The notes under the pieces were generated by a model. That model had not been told where the DNA came from, did no database searches, and saw only the letters and a program-made list of their open reading frames with translations. From a virus: a DNA stretch of 24,491 nt. The stretch spans positions 1 through 24,491 of the IMG/VR virus record IMGVR_UViG_3300030108_001243, one strand, 5' to 3'. Both the position numbers and the translations under genes were made by a program. Shown here piece by piece: positions 7,683 through 14,939 of the stretch. The number at the start of each line of letters is the position of its first letter. Within the stretch, counting starts at the first letter, position 1.

Positions 7683-8012
7683 ATGGCACAAGGCGATATA
7701 ACAAAAGAAATAGAATATGATAAAATTGAGGTAGTTAATACATGGGCAATACAAGTTCGTAAAGCTACTAAAATTATGGAAGAACAGGCTGATGGTTCAA
7801 AGAAAGAACTAACTCGTTCATTTCATCGTCATGTAGTAAACCCATTTAATTCAGTTGCTAACATAGACAGTGATGGAAAAATTACAGGGTGGACACATAC
7901 AGCTACAGATATAAGTGGTGAAGACGCTTCAGTACAGGCGATAGCTAATGCAGCTTGGACTGATACAGTTAAAAATAACTATAAAGCATATAGAGAAAGT
8001 CAGAGCAGTTAA
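7683..8012 (+). CDS. Small fibre-associated protein of unknown function
   Basis: This 109-residue protein begins with D-I-T-K-E-I-E-Y-D-K-I-E-V-V-N-T-W-A-I-Q-V-R-K-A-T. A beta segment containing 'RSFHRHVVNPF' follows, then W-T-H-T-A-T-D-I-S-G-E-D-A-S-V-Q-A-I (70-87) and a C-terminal helix with W-T-D-T-V-K-N-N-Y-K. I recall the ISGED...W-T-D-x-V-K-x-x-Y pattern from small proteins encoded between fibre genes of marine phages, without a known function. It follows the fibre at 6443 with a GGAG ribosome binding site and overlaps the next fibre gene by TAATG. A chaperone or fibre-base role is likely from its position only. Confidence 0.5.
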   Translation: MAQGDITKEIEYDKIEVVNTWAIQVRKATKIMEEQADGSKKELTRSFHRHVVNPFNSVANIDSDGKITGWTHTATDISGEDASVQAIANAAWTDTVKNNYKAYRESQSS

Positions 8013-8614
8013 TGAGCAACGCACGAAACCTTGCCAATCTTTCCACCACATTTGGAATGGTTCATCTTAACACAACTACAGTTTCTTCTGCTGTAGCAAA
8101 TGTAACTTTTAGTTCGTCTTTAATTACTGATACATACATGGACTATAGAGTTGTTTTGAGATTTGTTGCTGGTGCAACAAATGGACAAGCTCTTTTTGTT
8201 TTCCCATCAGATGACAATGGTTCAACTTACGATATACTTATTGAACAAGCGATGCAGTATCATGACACTAAAACAAGTGCAGCAGGAATTGCTGGAACAA
8301 ATGGGAATAGTGATGCTAAAATACAAATAGGTGCTGGTACAGAAAATACTGCAAATAAAGGTTTAAGTGCAGACTTGATGTTTATTGGATTAAGGCAGAC
8401 TACTGGCTTTAAAGCAATGTATTATAATGCTCATAATGCACACGATAATGATGGTGGTCATAATACTGGTAATGATTACTGGTGGAATGGTGGTTCAAAA
8501 ATTATAGGCACATCAAATTCAAATAGAGAATCAATAAATCATTTAAAATTTCAATTTGCAAGTGGTAATGTTGCACAAGGAACATTTAGTTTATATGGGA
8601 TAAAATCAGCATGA
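8012..8614 (+). CDS. Receptor-binding fibre tip protein, paralogue of the 5303 tip
   Basis: This 200-residue protein starts with a very short anchor 'MSNARNLANLSTTFG', used by many phage receptor-binding proteins. The rest is the receptor-tip domain also found at about residues 110-282 of the 5303-6151 protein. The strand order is alike (S-S-A-V-A-N-V-T-F versus S-S-A-V-S-A-Y-D-I), and both end in the (F/Y)-x-x-(A/S)-S-G-(N/D)-(V/I)-A-(Q/S)-G-T-x-x-L-Y-G-(I/L)-K pattern. Here the tip is attached to a different anchor. The gene overlaps its chaperone gene at 8611 by ATGA. The middle (residues about 60-150) differs strongly from the paralogue, as expected for a surface that binds different receptors. 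Confidence 0.66.
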   Translation: MSNARNLANLSTTFGMVHLNTTTVSSAVANVTFSSSLITDTYMDYRVVLRFVAGATNGQALFVFPSDDNGSTYDILIEQAMQYHDTKTSAAGIAGTNGNSDAKIQIGAGTENTANKGLSADLMFIGLRQTTGFKAMYYNAHNAHDNDGGHNTGNDYWWNGGSKIIGTSNSNRESINHLKFQFASGNVAQGTFSLYGIKSA

Positions 8615-8895
8615 AAAAATTAGTTGATGGCGTTGAAATTGAAATGACAGATGCAGAGATTGCATTAAAACAAGCAGAAGATAAAGCAAATCTAGAAGGA
8701 ACATTAGTACAAAGAATGGCTCTTCTTAGAAACAAAAGAGATATTTTATTAGCCGAAACAGATTGGATGGGTAATTCTGATGTTACCATGAGTAATGATT
8801 GGAAAACATATAGACAAGCATTGAGAGATATTACTAAAACAGAACCAGTTGACATGGCTTTAAGCAATATAACATTTCCAACGAAACCGAGTTAA
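8611..8895 (+). CDS. Tail fibre assembly chaperone (Phage_tail_APC-like), copy 2
   Basis: This 94-residue protein is a paralogue of the 6151-6432 product. It begins M-K-K-L-V-D-G-V-E-I-E-M-T-D-A-E-I. The central helix carries R-D-I-L-L-A-E-T-D-W, the tryptophan form typical of APC chaperones, followed by W-K-T-Y-R-Q-A-L-R-D-I-T and N-I-T-F-P-T-K-P-S. This copy is closer to the family consensus than copy 1, which has lost the D-W motif. It overlaps the preceding fibre tip by four bases (ATGA), so the two are probably translated together. Each chaperone copy directly follows a fibre with the same tip type, which supports a one-to-one pairing. Confidence 0.75.
   Translation: MKKLVDGVEIEMTDAEIALKQAEDKANLEGTLVQRMALLRNKRDILLAETDWMGNSDVTMSNDWKTYRQALRDITKTEPVDMALSNITFPTKPS
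8870..8895 (+). repeat. 26-bp direct repeat at chaperone gene end (copy 2)
   Basis: This is identical to 6407-6432, in the same frame and position at the end of the paralogous gene. The encoded peptide is T-F-P-T-K-P-S with its flanking residue. Confidence 0.85.
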
Positions 8896-8916
8896 TAATA
8901 AAGTGAGTAACTTATA

Positions 8917-9399
8917 ATGGCAATAACAAAAATAGGAAGAAATGCTGTAGAGTCTATTAATTCTCCTGCTGTACACGCAATTAGCAGTAGTAATCAAAGT
9001 CTCTCTGCTACTACTTTTACAACTGTTACTTTAGCAGATGAAGATTTAGATACAGAAAGTGATTTTTCTAGTAATACTTTTACTCCTCCTGAAGCAGGGA
9101 CTTATTTAATATTAGGTTCAATAGGACTTGAATGTGATAATGCAGGCGATTTAACGGCAGGTTATATTAGATTAACAAAAACAAGCAGTCACACACCTTT
9201 ACCTGGATCAACTCATGGAATATCATCTCCTCATACTGACAATGCTACTTTTACAGTTTTAGGTCTGTCAACATCATGGGTAGGAACACTTGCAACAAGT
9301 GATATTATTCGTATGCAGGCATACGCAAATTGGGGTGGTGGTAGTACAAATGTTCAAACAACCTATTCTGCCATGTCAGTTATAAAGTTGGCAACATAA
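8917..9399 (+). CDS. C1q/TNF-like receptor-binding head protein
   Basis: This 160-residue protein has a jelly-roll pattern like the C1q-like heads of phage receptor-binding proteins. It shows S-S-N-Q-S-L-S-A-T-T-F-T-T-V-T-L-A-D-E-D-L-D-T-E-S-D-F, then F-T-P-P-E-A-G-T-Y-L-I-L-G-S-I (54-68), and late strands with I-I-R-M-Q-A-Y and Y-S-A-M-S-V-I-K-L. The FxxxxxGxYxxxxxxxF pattern after a long Asp/Glu-rich loop is characteristic. The N-terminus (about 1-20, with I-T-K-I-G) is too short to be a full anchor, so it probably attaches to another fibre component. No strong ribosome binding site is seen; GTGAG lies 10-15 bases upstream. It is likely a trimeric head that contacts the host surface. Confidence 0.6.
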   Translation: MAITKIGRNAVESINSPAVHAISSSNQSLSATTFTTVTLADEDLDTESDFSSNTFTPPEAGTYLILGSIGLECDNAGDLTAGYIRLTKTSSHTPLPGSTHGISSPHTDNATFTVLGLSTSWVGTLATSDIIRMQAYANWGGGSTNVQTTYSAMSVIKLAT

Positions 9400-9402
9400 A
9401 TC

Positions 9403-9879
9403 ATGCTAGGCTTTAGTGCTTTATCAGAAAACCCTATTAGTAGTGTTAATAAGGTACTAGAACTTTCTGCATCAATGACGGCTTTAGCCGTATCGTCTTC
9501 TGCTGCGGCTGGTACGCTTGTTGGTGCAGCAAGTTTATCATCTTCATCAATACAGACAACAGCTGGAGTTAGGATACTTGTTCATAGTGCAAGTCTTGAA
9601 TCATCATCCGTAGCATCCTCTGCTGCTGTGTTTATAAAAGGATCAACATTACAAACGAATTTAGTATCGTCCTCTGTGCAAACAACAACTGGTGTTCGTA
9701 CTTTAGTTGGCACATCAACACAAGATTTAAACTTCACACAAACAACAACGGGTGAATTATTATTTACAGAAATCGTACCAAGTGTTAATGTCACTTATAC
9801 AGAAATCACACATACTGGTGATAATTGGACAGAAATTACACATACAGGTGACAACTGGACAGATGTAAATACAGGTTAG
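9403..9879 (+). CDS. Repetitive Ser/Thr-rich structural protein
   Basis: This 158-residue protein has low complexity (Ser, Thr, Ala and Val). It starts M-L-G-F-S-A-L-S-E-N-P-I-S-S, a start I recall from small proteins of marine phages with 'FSALAExPI'. It then has imperfect repeats around Q-T-T-A-G-V-R-I-L-V (51-60) and Q-T-T-T-G-V-R-T-L-V (93-102). The C-terminus repeats T-E-I-T-H-T-G-D-N-W twice in tandem (133-152), then a partial third copy T-D-V-N-T-G. The start is three bases after the previous stop. The repeats suggest an elongated or multi-site structural part, perhaps between fibre subunits. The function is unknown. Confidence 0.5.
   Translation: MLGFSALSENPISSVNKVLELSASMTALAVSSSAAAGTLVGAASLSSSSIQTTAGVRILVHSASLESSSVASSAAVFIKGSTLQTNLVSSSVQTTTGVRTLVGTSTQDLNFTQTTTGELLFTEIVPSVNVTYTEITHTGDNWTEITHTGDNWTDVNTG
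9799..9858 (+). repeat. 30-bp tandem repeat (2 copies plus partial) encoding TEITHTGDNW
   Basis: Two 30-bp units encode the identical decapeptide T-E-I-T-H-T-G-D-N-W. They differ only at synonymous positions (for example ATC/ATT and GAT/GAC), so the repeat is kept at protein level. A degenerate third copy follows. Confidence 0.85.
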
Positions 9880-9888
9880 GAGTTATAA

Positions 9889-11550
9889 ATGGCTAGTTCA
9901 TACACATCAAATAATCGTATAGAAAAGATTGGTACAGGCGAACAAGCAGGTACTTGGGGATCAACGACCAATACAAATTTTGATATTATTGATAAAGCTA
10001 TAAATGGAGTTGGTTCAATTACATTGTCTGGAGTAGAAGATGATTTAACAACTTCTGATGGAGATAAAGATTCTAGTGGTCTTTTTAAAGTTTTAAAATT
10101 AGGTGGATCACCAAGTGGCAGTCATAAATTAAGGATAAGACCTAATAGTGTACAAAAACTTTATTTTGTTGCAAATTCATCTGGTCAAACTGTTGAAATT
10201 GGTCAAATAGACGACAATGCTAACTTTAGCACAAGCACAAATTCTGTGAGCGTTGCAGATGGTAAAACAGCTATAATTTATGCTGATGGAGGGGGTGCTA
10301 CTGCCGCAAAAGTTAGATCAATAGAAACTGGATCAGATGAATTTACAGAAGATGTAACTATTAAAACAGATGATGGTGCACTGTTAACTTTGCAGACACG
10401 TGATACAACTGTTACAGATGGTGATGTTCTTGGAGCTTTACAGTTTCAAGCACCAGATGATACAGATGGTAAAACTGGCGATGCTGATGGATCAAAAGTT
10501 ACAGCATCTATTGTAGGTGAAGCAGATGCAACTTTTAATGCAGATACTAATTCTACTGACTTAGTATTTAAATTAGCAACAGATGGTGATGCAGCAGAAA
10601 AAATGAGACTAACACATGAGGGTGATTTAAATCTTATTACAGATGGTAAATCAATCAACTTTGGTGCTGACAGTGAAATACAGTTAACACATCATGCAGA
10701 TACAGGTTTAAAAATAAAACATACTGCTACAGCAGATGACAAACCTGTCATTCTTACATTGCAAACAGGTGAACAAGATATTCAAAATGGAGATGTATTA
10801 GGAGCAATAGAATTTCAAGCACCAGACGAAGGAACAGGAACAGATGCTCAAGTTTCTGCTGGAAGAATAGAGGTTCAATCAGAAGGTGATTTTTCTGCAA
10901 CAAACAACGCAGCTATGATTGTATTTAAAACTGGTGAAGATGGTACAAATGCAGGAACACCTTTAGAAAGATTTAGAATTGAATCATCTGGTTCTTGTGG
11001 CATTGCCGCGGACGGAAGCACCACCACAAATCATTTAAGAGTTGGTGCAAGTTCAGATTTACTTCTTTTCCACGAAAGCGATATAAATAAAATTGTATCA
11101 GGTTCAGGCAACCACCCAATAGCCATACAAAGTAACTCAGGAGAGTACATGGCTAATTTTGGTGTTAATGGTGCAGTTACTTTATATCATGATAATGTTT
11201 CTACACTTGAAACTAGCTCAACTGGCATAAGCATAACAGGAAACCTTTCTGTTAGTGGTGCAATTGTTGCTAATGGTGACGTTACAGCTTTTTCAGATGA
11301 AAGACTAAAGTCTGACGTTAAAACAATAGATAACGCTTTAGACAAAGTTATGAATATGCGTGGTGTGTCTTATACAAAACAAGCTGAAAAAGGTATCGGT
11401 GTTATTGCACAAGAGGTAGAAAAAATTATACCAGAAGTTGTGACAGATGGTGAATATAAATCTGTAGCATATGGAAACATAGTTGGTGTTCTTATTGAAG
11501 CAATTAAAGAACAACAAAAACAAATTGATGAATTAAAGAAAGATAAGTAA
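9889..11550 (+). CDS. Tail fibre/spike with C-terminal S74 intramolecular chaperone
   Basis: This 553-residue fibre has an anchor domain 'NNRIEKIGTGEQAGTWG' (about 8-24) of a type common in phage fibres. The shaft has two related modules starting at about residues 165 and 288: L-T-L-Q-T...G-D-V-L-G-A-(L/I)-x-F-Q-A-P-D. The C-terminus is an S74 peptidase/chaperone domain. It has S469-D-E-R-L-K474, the Ser-Lys catalytic dyad motif, then G-V-I-A-Q-E-V-E-K-I-I-P-E-V-V and a terminal helix ending in K-E-Q-Q-K-Q-I-D-E-L-K. In this family the domain trimerises the fibre and then cuts itself off just before or at the serine. About 84 residues would be lost here. The catalytic motif is intact. An AGGAG ribosome binding site precedes the start. 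Confidence 0.82.
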   Translation: MASSYTSNNRIEKIGTGEQAGTWGSTTNTNFDIIDKAINGVGSITLSGVEDDLTTSDGDKDSSGLFKVLKLGGSPSGSHKLRIRPNSVQKLYFVANSSGQTVEIGQIDDNANFSTSTNSVSVADGKTAIIYADGGGATAAKVRSIETGSDEFTEDVTIKTDDGALLTLQTRDTTVTDGDVLGALQFQAPDDTDGKTGDADGSKVTASIVGEADATFNADTNSTDLVFKLATDGDAAEKMRLTHEGDLNLITDGKSINFGADSEIQLTHHADTGLKIKHTATADDKPVILTLQTGEQDIQNGDVLGAIEFQAPDEGTGTDAQVSAGRIEVQSEGDFSATNNAAMIVFKTGEDGTNAGTPLERFRIESSGSCGIAADGSTTTNHLRVGASSDLLLFHESDINKIVSGSGNHPIAIQSNSGEYMANFGVNGAVTLYHDNVSTLETSSTGISITGNLSVSGAIVANGDVTAFSDERLKSDVKTIDNALDKVMNMRGVSYTKQAEKGIGVIAQEVEKIIPEVVTDGEYKSVAYGNIVGVLIEAIKEQQKQIDELKKDK

Positions 11551-11552
11551 GC

Positions 11553-12296
11553 ATGGCTTTACCAGCTAGTGGAAATTCAATAAGCATGGATCAGATGCGA
11601 ACAGAGTTTGGCATATCTGGTTCTATATCAATGAGTCAATTGTATAGAGGTGGTAGTGAAGTTCCTGCAAATGGCACTGTAAGTGGCAGTATTGCTAGTT
11701 TAACAGGTAGTCAAAATGGTTATGGTGGAAGCAGTCAACCAATTTTAAATCATTATTATGCTGTTGCATCTAGGTTTACAGGAAATATGACCTGTGGAAA
11801 TAACGGAGATGTTACAGCAGATGGTGATATTACTTTTACCACAACTGCCGTAGCATCAGGTGATAATGGTGAAAATATGGCATTTATAAACTCAGGACAA
11901 GTAAACACTGGTGGAGTTAGAATAGCAACAACAGACGCATCAGCAGATTCAAATAATCTTCAAAATGGAATTTTAAATACTGGAACAAGTCCGATAGTAT
12001 TTAAGTCTTTTTCTGGATCACAAACTGCTGCCTCTCTTACTGGTGGAACATATGTAACAACTATACCTAATGGCACATCATTTGATATACCTTTAGGAGT
12101 AACTTCATTTAAAATGTTTAGTCATGCTTCTGGCAGAAAAAGAATGACAGGTGGTAATGATGGCTCTGTTACCATAACTATAGGAAATGGTTCTGGTAAT
12201 TATACTTCTACTGGTACTATAAACACTGGTGTTCCTGATGGCAGTTCTGGAAATGAAACAATAAAGTTTTCAGATTTATTTGGAGCTACTGCATAA
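11553..12296 (+). CDS. Tail fibre-like structural protein (MALPxSGxISM type)
   Basis: This 247-residue protein begins M-A-L-P-A-S-G-N-S-I-S-M-D-Q-M-R-T-E-F-G-I-S-G-S-I-S-M-S-Q-L-Y-R-G-G-S (1-35). I recall the pattern M-x-L-P-x-S-G-x-I-S-M-x-Q-I-x-x-E-L-G at the start of many cyanophage and marine phage fibres and tail proteins. The rest is Gly-, Ser-, Thr- and Asn-rich with alternating beta patterns (such as 'GDITFTTTAVASGDNG') and ends with S-D-L-F-G-A. The start follows the previous stop by two bases, and the stop overlaps the nozzle gene as TAATG. It has no recognisable receptor-tip signature shared with the other fibres, so its contact partner is unknown. Confidence 0.58.
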   Translation: MALPASGNSISMDQMRTEFGISGSISMSQLYRGGSEVPANGTVSGSIASLTGSQNGYGGSSQPILNHYYAVASRFTGNMTCGNNGDVTADGDITFTTTAVASGDNGENMAFINSGQVNTGGVRIATTDASADSNNLQNGILNTGTSPIVFKSFSGSQTAASLTGGTYVTTIPNGTSFDIPLGVTSFKMFSHASGRKRMTGGNDGSVTITIGNGSGNYTSTGTINTGVPDGSSGNETIKFSDLFGATA

Positions 12297-14428
12297 TGCC
12301 ATTAACCAAGCTACAATTCAAACCAGGAATCAACAGAGAAGTAACTCCCTATAGTAATGAAGGTGGTTGGGTTGACTGTGATAAAATACGTTTTCGTTTC
12401 GGTTATGCAGAAAAATTTGGTGGTTGGGAAAAATTAACAACAAGCACTTACGAAGGCACAGCAAGACGTTTACATAATTGGTTGGCACTTGATGGATCAA
12501 ATTATCTTGGTGTAGGTACACATCTTAAATACTACATTGAAGAGGGTGGTTTATTTAATGATATAACGCCTATTCGTAAATCTACAACAAATTCTACAAC
12601 ATTTGCAGCTACAAACGGCTCTGCAAACATAACTGTTACAGAAAATAATCATGGTGCAGCAGAAAATGATTTTGTTACATTTAGTGGTGCGGCAACTTTA
12701 GGTGGTCTTATAACAGCCACAATACTTAACGCTGAACATAAAATAGTAAATATAATAAATGGAAACTCTTATACAATAACAGTTAGTTCTGCTGCTAATG
12801 CATCTGATACGGGCGATGGTGGAGGTGGAACTGATGCTGTATATTTAATAAATGCAGGTCTTGACTCACAAGTTGGTGGTACGGGTTGGGGTGCTGGACT
12901 GTTTGGTGGTACAACTGCTAATGCTGTTACTACAACTATAGCTGAACCACTAAATGCTGAATTTAGTAATTCAGATACTACTTTAACTGTTGCTAATTCA
13001 AATCCTGGTCATCAAATAGCAGCAGATGATTTTATTTTAATTGAAGAAGAAATTTTAAAAGTAACTAATGTTTCTTCAAATGATTTAACAGTTGTAAGAG
13101 CACAAAGTGGAACATCAGCTTCTGCTCACGCACATGGAACAAATGTTCGGCTTTCTGTAGGTAATTCTTTATCATCAGATGATTTTACTGGTTGGGGTAT
13201 AGCAGCAGAAAGTGGAACAACTCGTGAAATACGAACATGGTCACATGATAATTTTGGAGAAGATTTATTTATAAATCCTAGAGATGAAGCTGTGTATCGT
13301 TGGGATAAAACAAATGGTTTAACTACGAGAGCAGTAGAAATTAGCACTATCTCTGGTGCAGAAAATGCTCCTACTGTAGCAAAACAAATTATGGTTGATG
13401 AAAATCACTTGATAGCTTTTGGTACGAATATTTATGGAACATCAACTCAAGATCCATTGTTGATTAGATTTTCTGATGATGAAAATCAGTTGTTATTTAC
13501 AGTTCGCTCTGGATCAGCAGCTAATTTTTTAACAATAGGTTCAGGTTCAGAATTTGTTCAAGCAATTAAAACAAAACGTGAAATACTTGTTTGGACTGAT
13601 ATTTCTTTACATAGTTTAAGGTATATTGGTTATCCTCTTTATTATGGCATTGATCAAATAACATCAAGCATAACAATTATGGGTCCTAAAGCTGCTGTTG
13701 CAGTAGAAGATGCCGTATTTTGGATGGGTAAAGATAATTTTTATGTGTATGCTGGTGGCACAAAAACTCTGCCTTGCACTGTTAAAGACAAAGTGTTTCT
13801 TGATTTTAATAATGAACAAGCAGACAAAGTTGTTGCAGGCGTTAATTCTGAGTACACAGAGGTTATATGGTTTTATCCATCTGAATCAAATTCATTAAGT
13901 AATGGTGGTACAGGAGATATAGATAAATATGTTATATATAACTATGGACAAGGAATATGGTATTTTGGAACATTAGCAAGAACAGCATGGATAGACAGAG
14001 GTATACGTCAATTTCCTATAGCTGCAGGCTCACCTAATTTATTTAACCATGAAACAGGTTTTGATGATGATGGCTCTGCTATGACATCATTTATTGAGTC
14101 TGCACCAATGGACATAGGAGATGGTGATAAATTTACTCTTGTTCAAAAAGTCATACCTGACTTGACTTTTGATGGATCAACATCTCAAAGTGCTCCAGCG
14201 GCTAATTTTACTTTAAAAGCTCGTAATGAACCTGGTGAAAATTATAGCAATACATCTGCTGGAACTGCTACAAGAACATCTACATCACCTGTTGAAACTT
14301 TTACTAATCAATTAAATTTAAGAGCGAGAGGTCGTTCTTTTGCTTTACGTGTTGACTCTGACGCACTTGGTGTTAAATGGAGATTAGGATCACCAAGAGT
14401 TAGTATTAGACCTGATGGGAGAAGATAA
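12296..14428 (+). CDS. Nozzle/tail-tube-B-like protein (P22 gp10 / T7 gp12 type)
   Basis: This 710-residue protein starts M-P-L-T-K-L-Q-F-K-P-G-I-N-R-E-V-T-P-Y and then G-G-W-V-D-C-D-K-I-R-F-R-F-G. I recognise this start from a conserved marine podovirus tail protein related to the P22 gp10 and T7 gp12 nozzles that close the tail. Two beta domains are inserted in the N-terminal third. One spans residues 105-177 and is shared with the protein at 866-1369. The other (about 220-285) has I-L-I-E-E-E-I-L-K-V-T-N-V...L-T-V-V-R-A-Q-S-G-T. The later part has propeller-like segments (such as 'DNFYVYAGG' and 'VIYNYGQGIWYFG'). It is separated from the adaptors by the fibre island. The assignment rests on pattern and gene order. 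Confidence 0.62.
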   Translation: MPLTKLQFKPGINREVTPYSNEGGWVDCDKIRFRFGYAEKFGGWEKLTTSTYEGTARRLHNWLALDGSNYLGVGTHLKYYIEEGGLFNDITPIRKSTTNSTTFAATNGSANITVTENNHGAAENDFVTFSGAATLGGLITATILNAEHKIVNIINGNSYTITVSSAANASDTGDGGGGTDAVYLINAGLDSQVGGTGWGAGLFGGTTANAVTTTIAEPLNAEFSNSDTTLTVANSNPGHQIAADDFILIEEEILKVTNVSSNDLTVVRAQSGTSASAHAHGTNVRLSVGNSLSSDDFTGWGIAAESGTTREIRTWSHDNFGEDLFINPRDEAVYRWDKTNGLTTRAVEISTISGAENAPTVAKQIMVDENHLIAFGTNIYGTSTQDPLLIRFSDDENQLLFTVRSGSAANFLTIGSGSEFVQAIKTKREILVWTDISLHSLRYIGYPLYYGIDQITSSITIMGPKAAVAVEDAVFWMGKDNFYVYAGGTKTLPCTVKDKVFLDFNNEQADKVVAGVNSEYTEVIWFYPSESNSLSNGGTGDIDKYVIYNYGQGIWYFGTLARTAWIDRGIRQFPIAAGSPNLFNHETGFDDDGSAMTSFIESAPMDIGDGDKFTLVQKVIPDLTFDGSTSQSAPAANFTLKARNEPGENYSNTSAGTATRTSTSPVETFTNQLNLRARGRSFALRVDSDALGVKWRLGSPRVSIRPDGRR

Positions 14429-14586
14429 TGTCTGTTGTCATACCTCCAAGATTGCCAGAGCCACCCGAACAAATAGATAGACAATATATGGAAGATTTAA
14501 TAAGAGCTTTACAAGTGTTTATATCTCAACAAACAATAAGTAATGTTGAAGATGATGCACAAGCATTTAGTTGGTTTACAGAATAA
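14428..14586 (+). CDS. 52-residue conserved small protein
   Basis: A short gene of 52 codons fills the gap between the nozzle-like gene and the next small virion gene. It overlaps the first by TAATG and the second by TAATG. A GGGAGA ribosome binding sequence (14417-14422) lies before the start. The product starts M-S-V-V-I-P-P-R-L-P-E-P-P-E-Q and continues with an amphipathic helix around Y-M-E-D-L-I-R-A-L-Q-V-F-I. I recall proteins of this kind ('IPPRLPxPPxxY...LxRxLExY') beside tail genes in marine podoviruses. The polyproline-like start and single helix suggest a small protein that docks on a larger virion protein. Its function is unknown. Confidence 0.7.
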   Translation: MSVVIPPRLPEPPEQIDRQYMEDLIRALQVFISQQTISNVEDDAQAFSWFTE

Positions 14587-14930
14587 TGCCTAATTTTTAT
14601 AAAAATGTAAAAGTTGATTTTAGTGATACAGACGAAGAAACTGTATTAACAACACCCGTAGGTGCTACAAACATAATTAAATCTATGCTTGTAACAGAAG
14701 ATAGTAACAATGCTGATACAATTACTATAACAATAACTGGAACGACAAATGTTGGTGGTACTTCATCATCTTCTACAGTTCCCATATTCAAAGATAAGGC
14801 TATATCAGCAAAAGCCACAGTTGAATTGTTAACACAACCATTAGTGTTACAAGACTCTGAAATATTAAAAGCGACAGCAGCTACAGCTAATCGTTTACAT
14901 TTGGTTGTAAGTTATTTAGAAATAAGTTAG
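14586..14930 (+). CDS. Small virion structural protein, relative of the 4968 product
   Basis: This 114-residue protein uses the ATG at 14586, which overlaps the previous stop as TAATG. A further in-frame ATG at 14571 lies inside the previous gene and is less likely. The predicted beta pattern is V-L-T-T-P-V-G-A-T-N-I-I-K-S-M, T-I-T-I-T-I-T, then F-K-D-K-A-I-S-A-K-A-T-V-E-L-L (74-88), E-I-L-K-A-T and L-H-L-V-V-S-Y-L-E-I-S. This order of motifs matches the 4968-5294 protein. In other phages the family sits close to nozzle and ejection genes. It is probably a minor virion protein. Confidence 0.55.
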   Translation: MPNFYKNVKVDFSDTDEETVLTTPVGATNIIKSMLVTEDSNNADTITITITGTTNVGGTSSSSTVPIFKDKAISAKATVELLTQPLVLQDSEILKATAATANRLHLVVSYLEIS

Positions 14931-14939
14931 GATAAGAGC

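Noticed and set aside
2726-12296. Possible diversity-generating retroelement acting on the fibre genes
   Set aside because: No reverse transcriptase or template repeat is seen in the window. The paralogous regions are diverged over whole domains and not at adenine sites only. One could lie outside the window.
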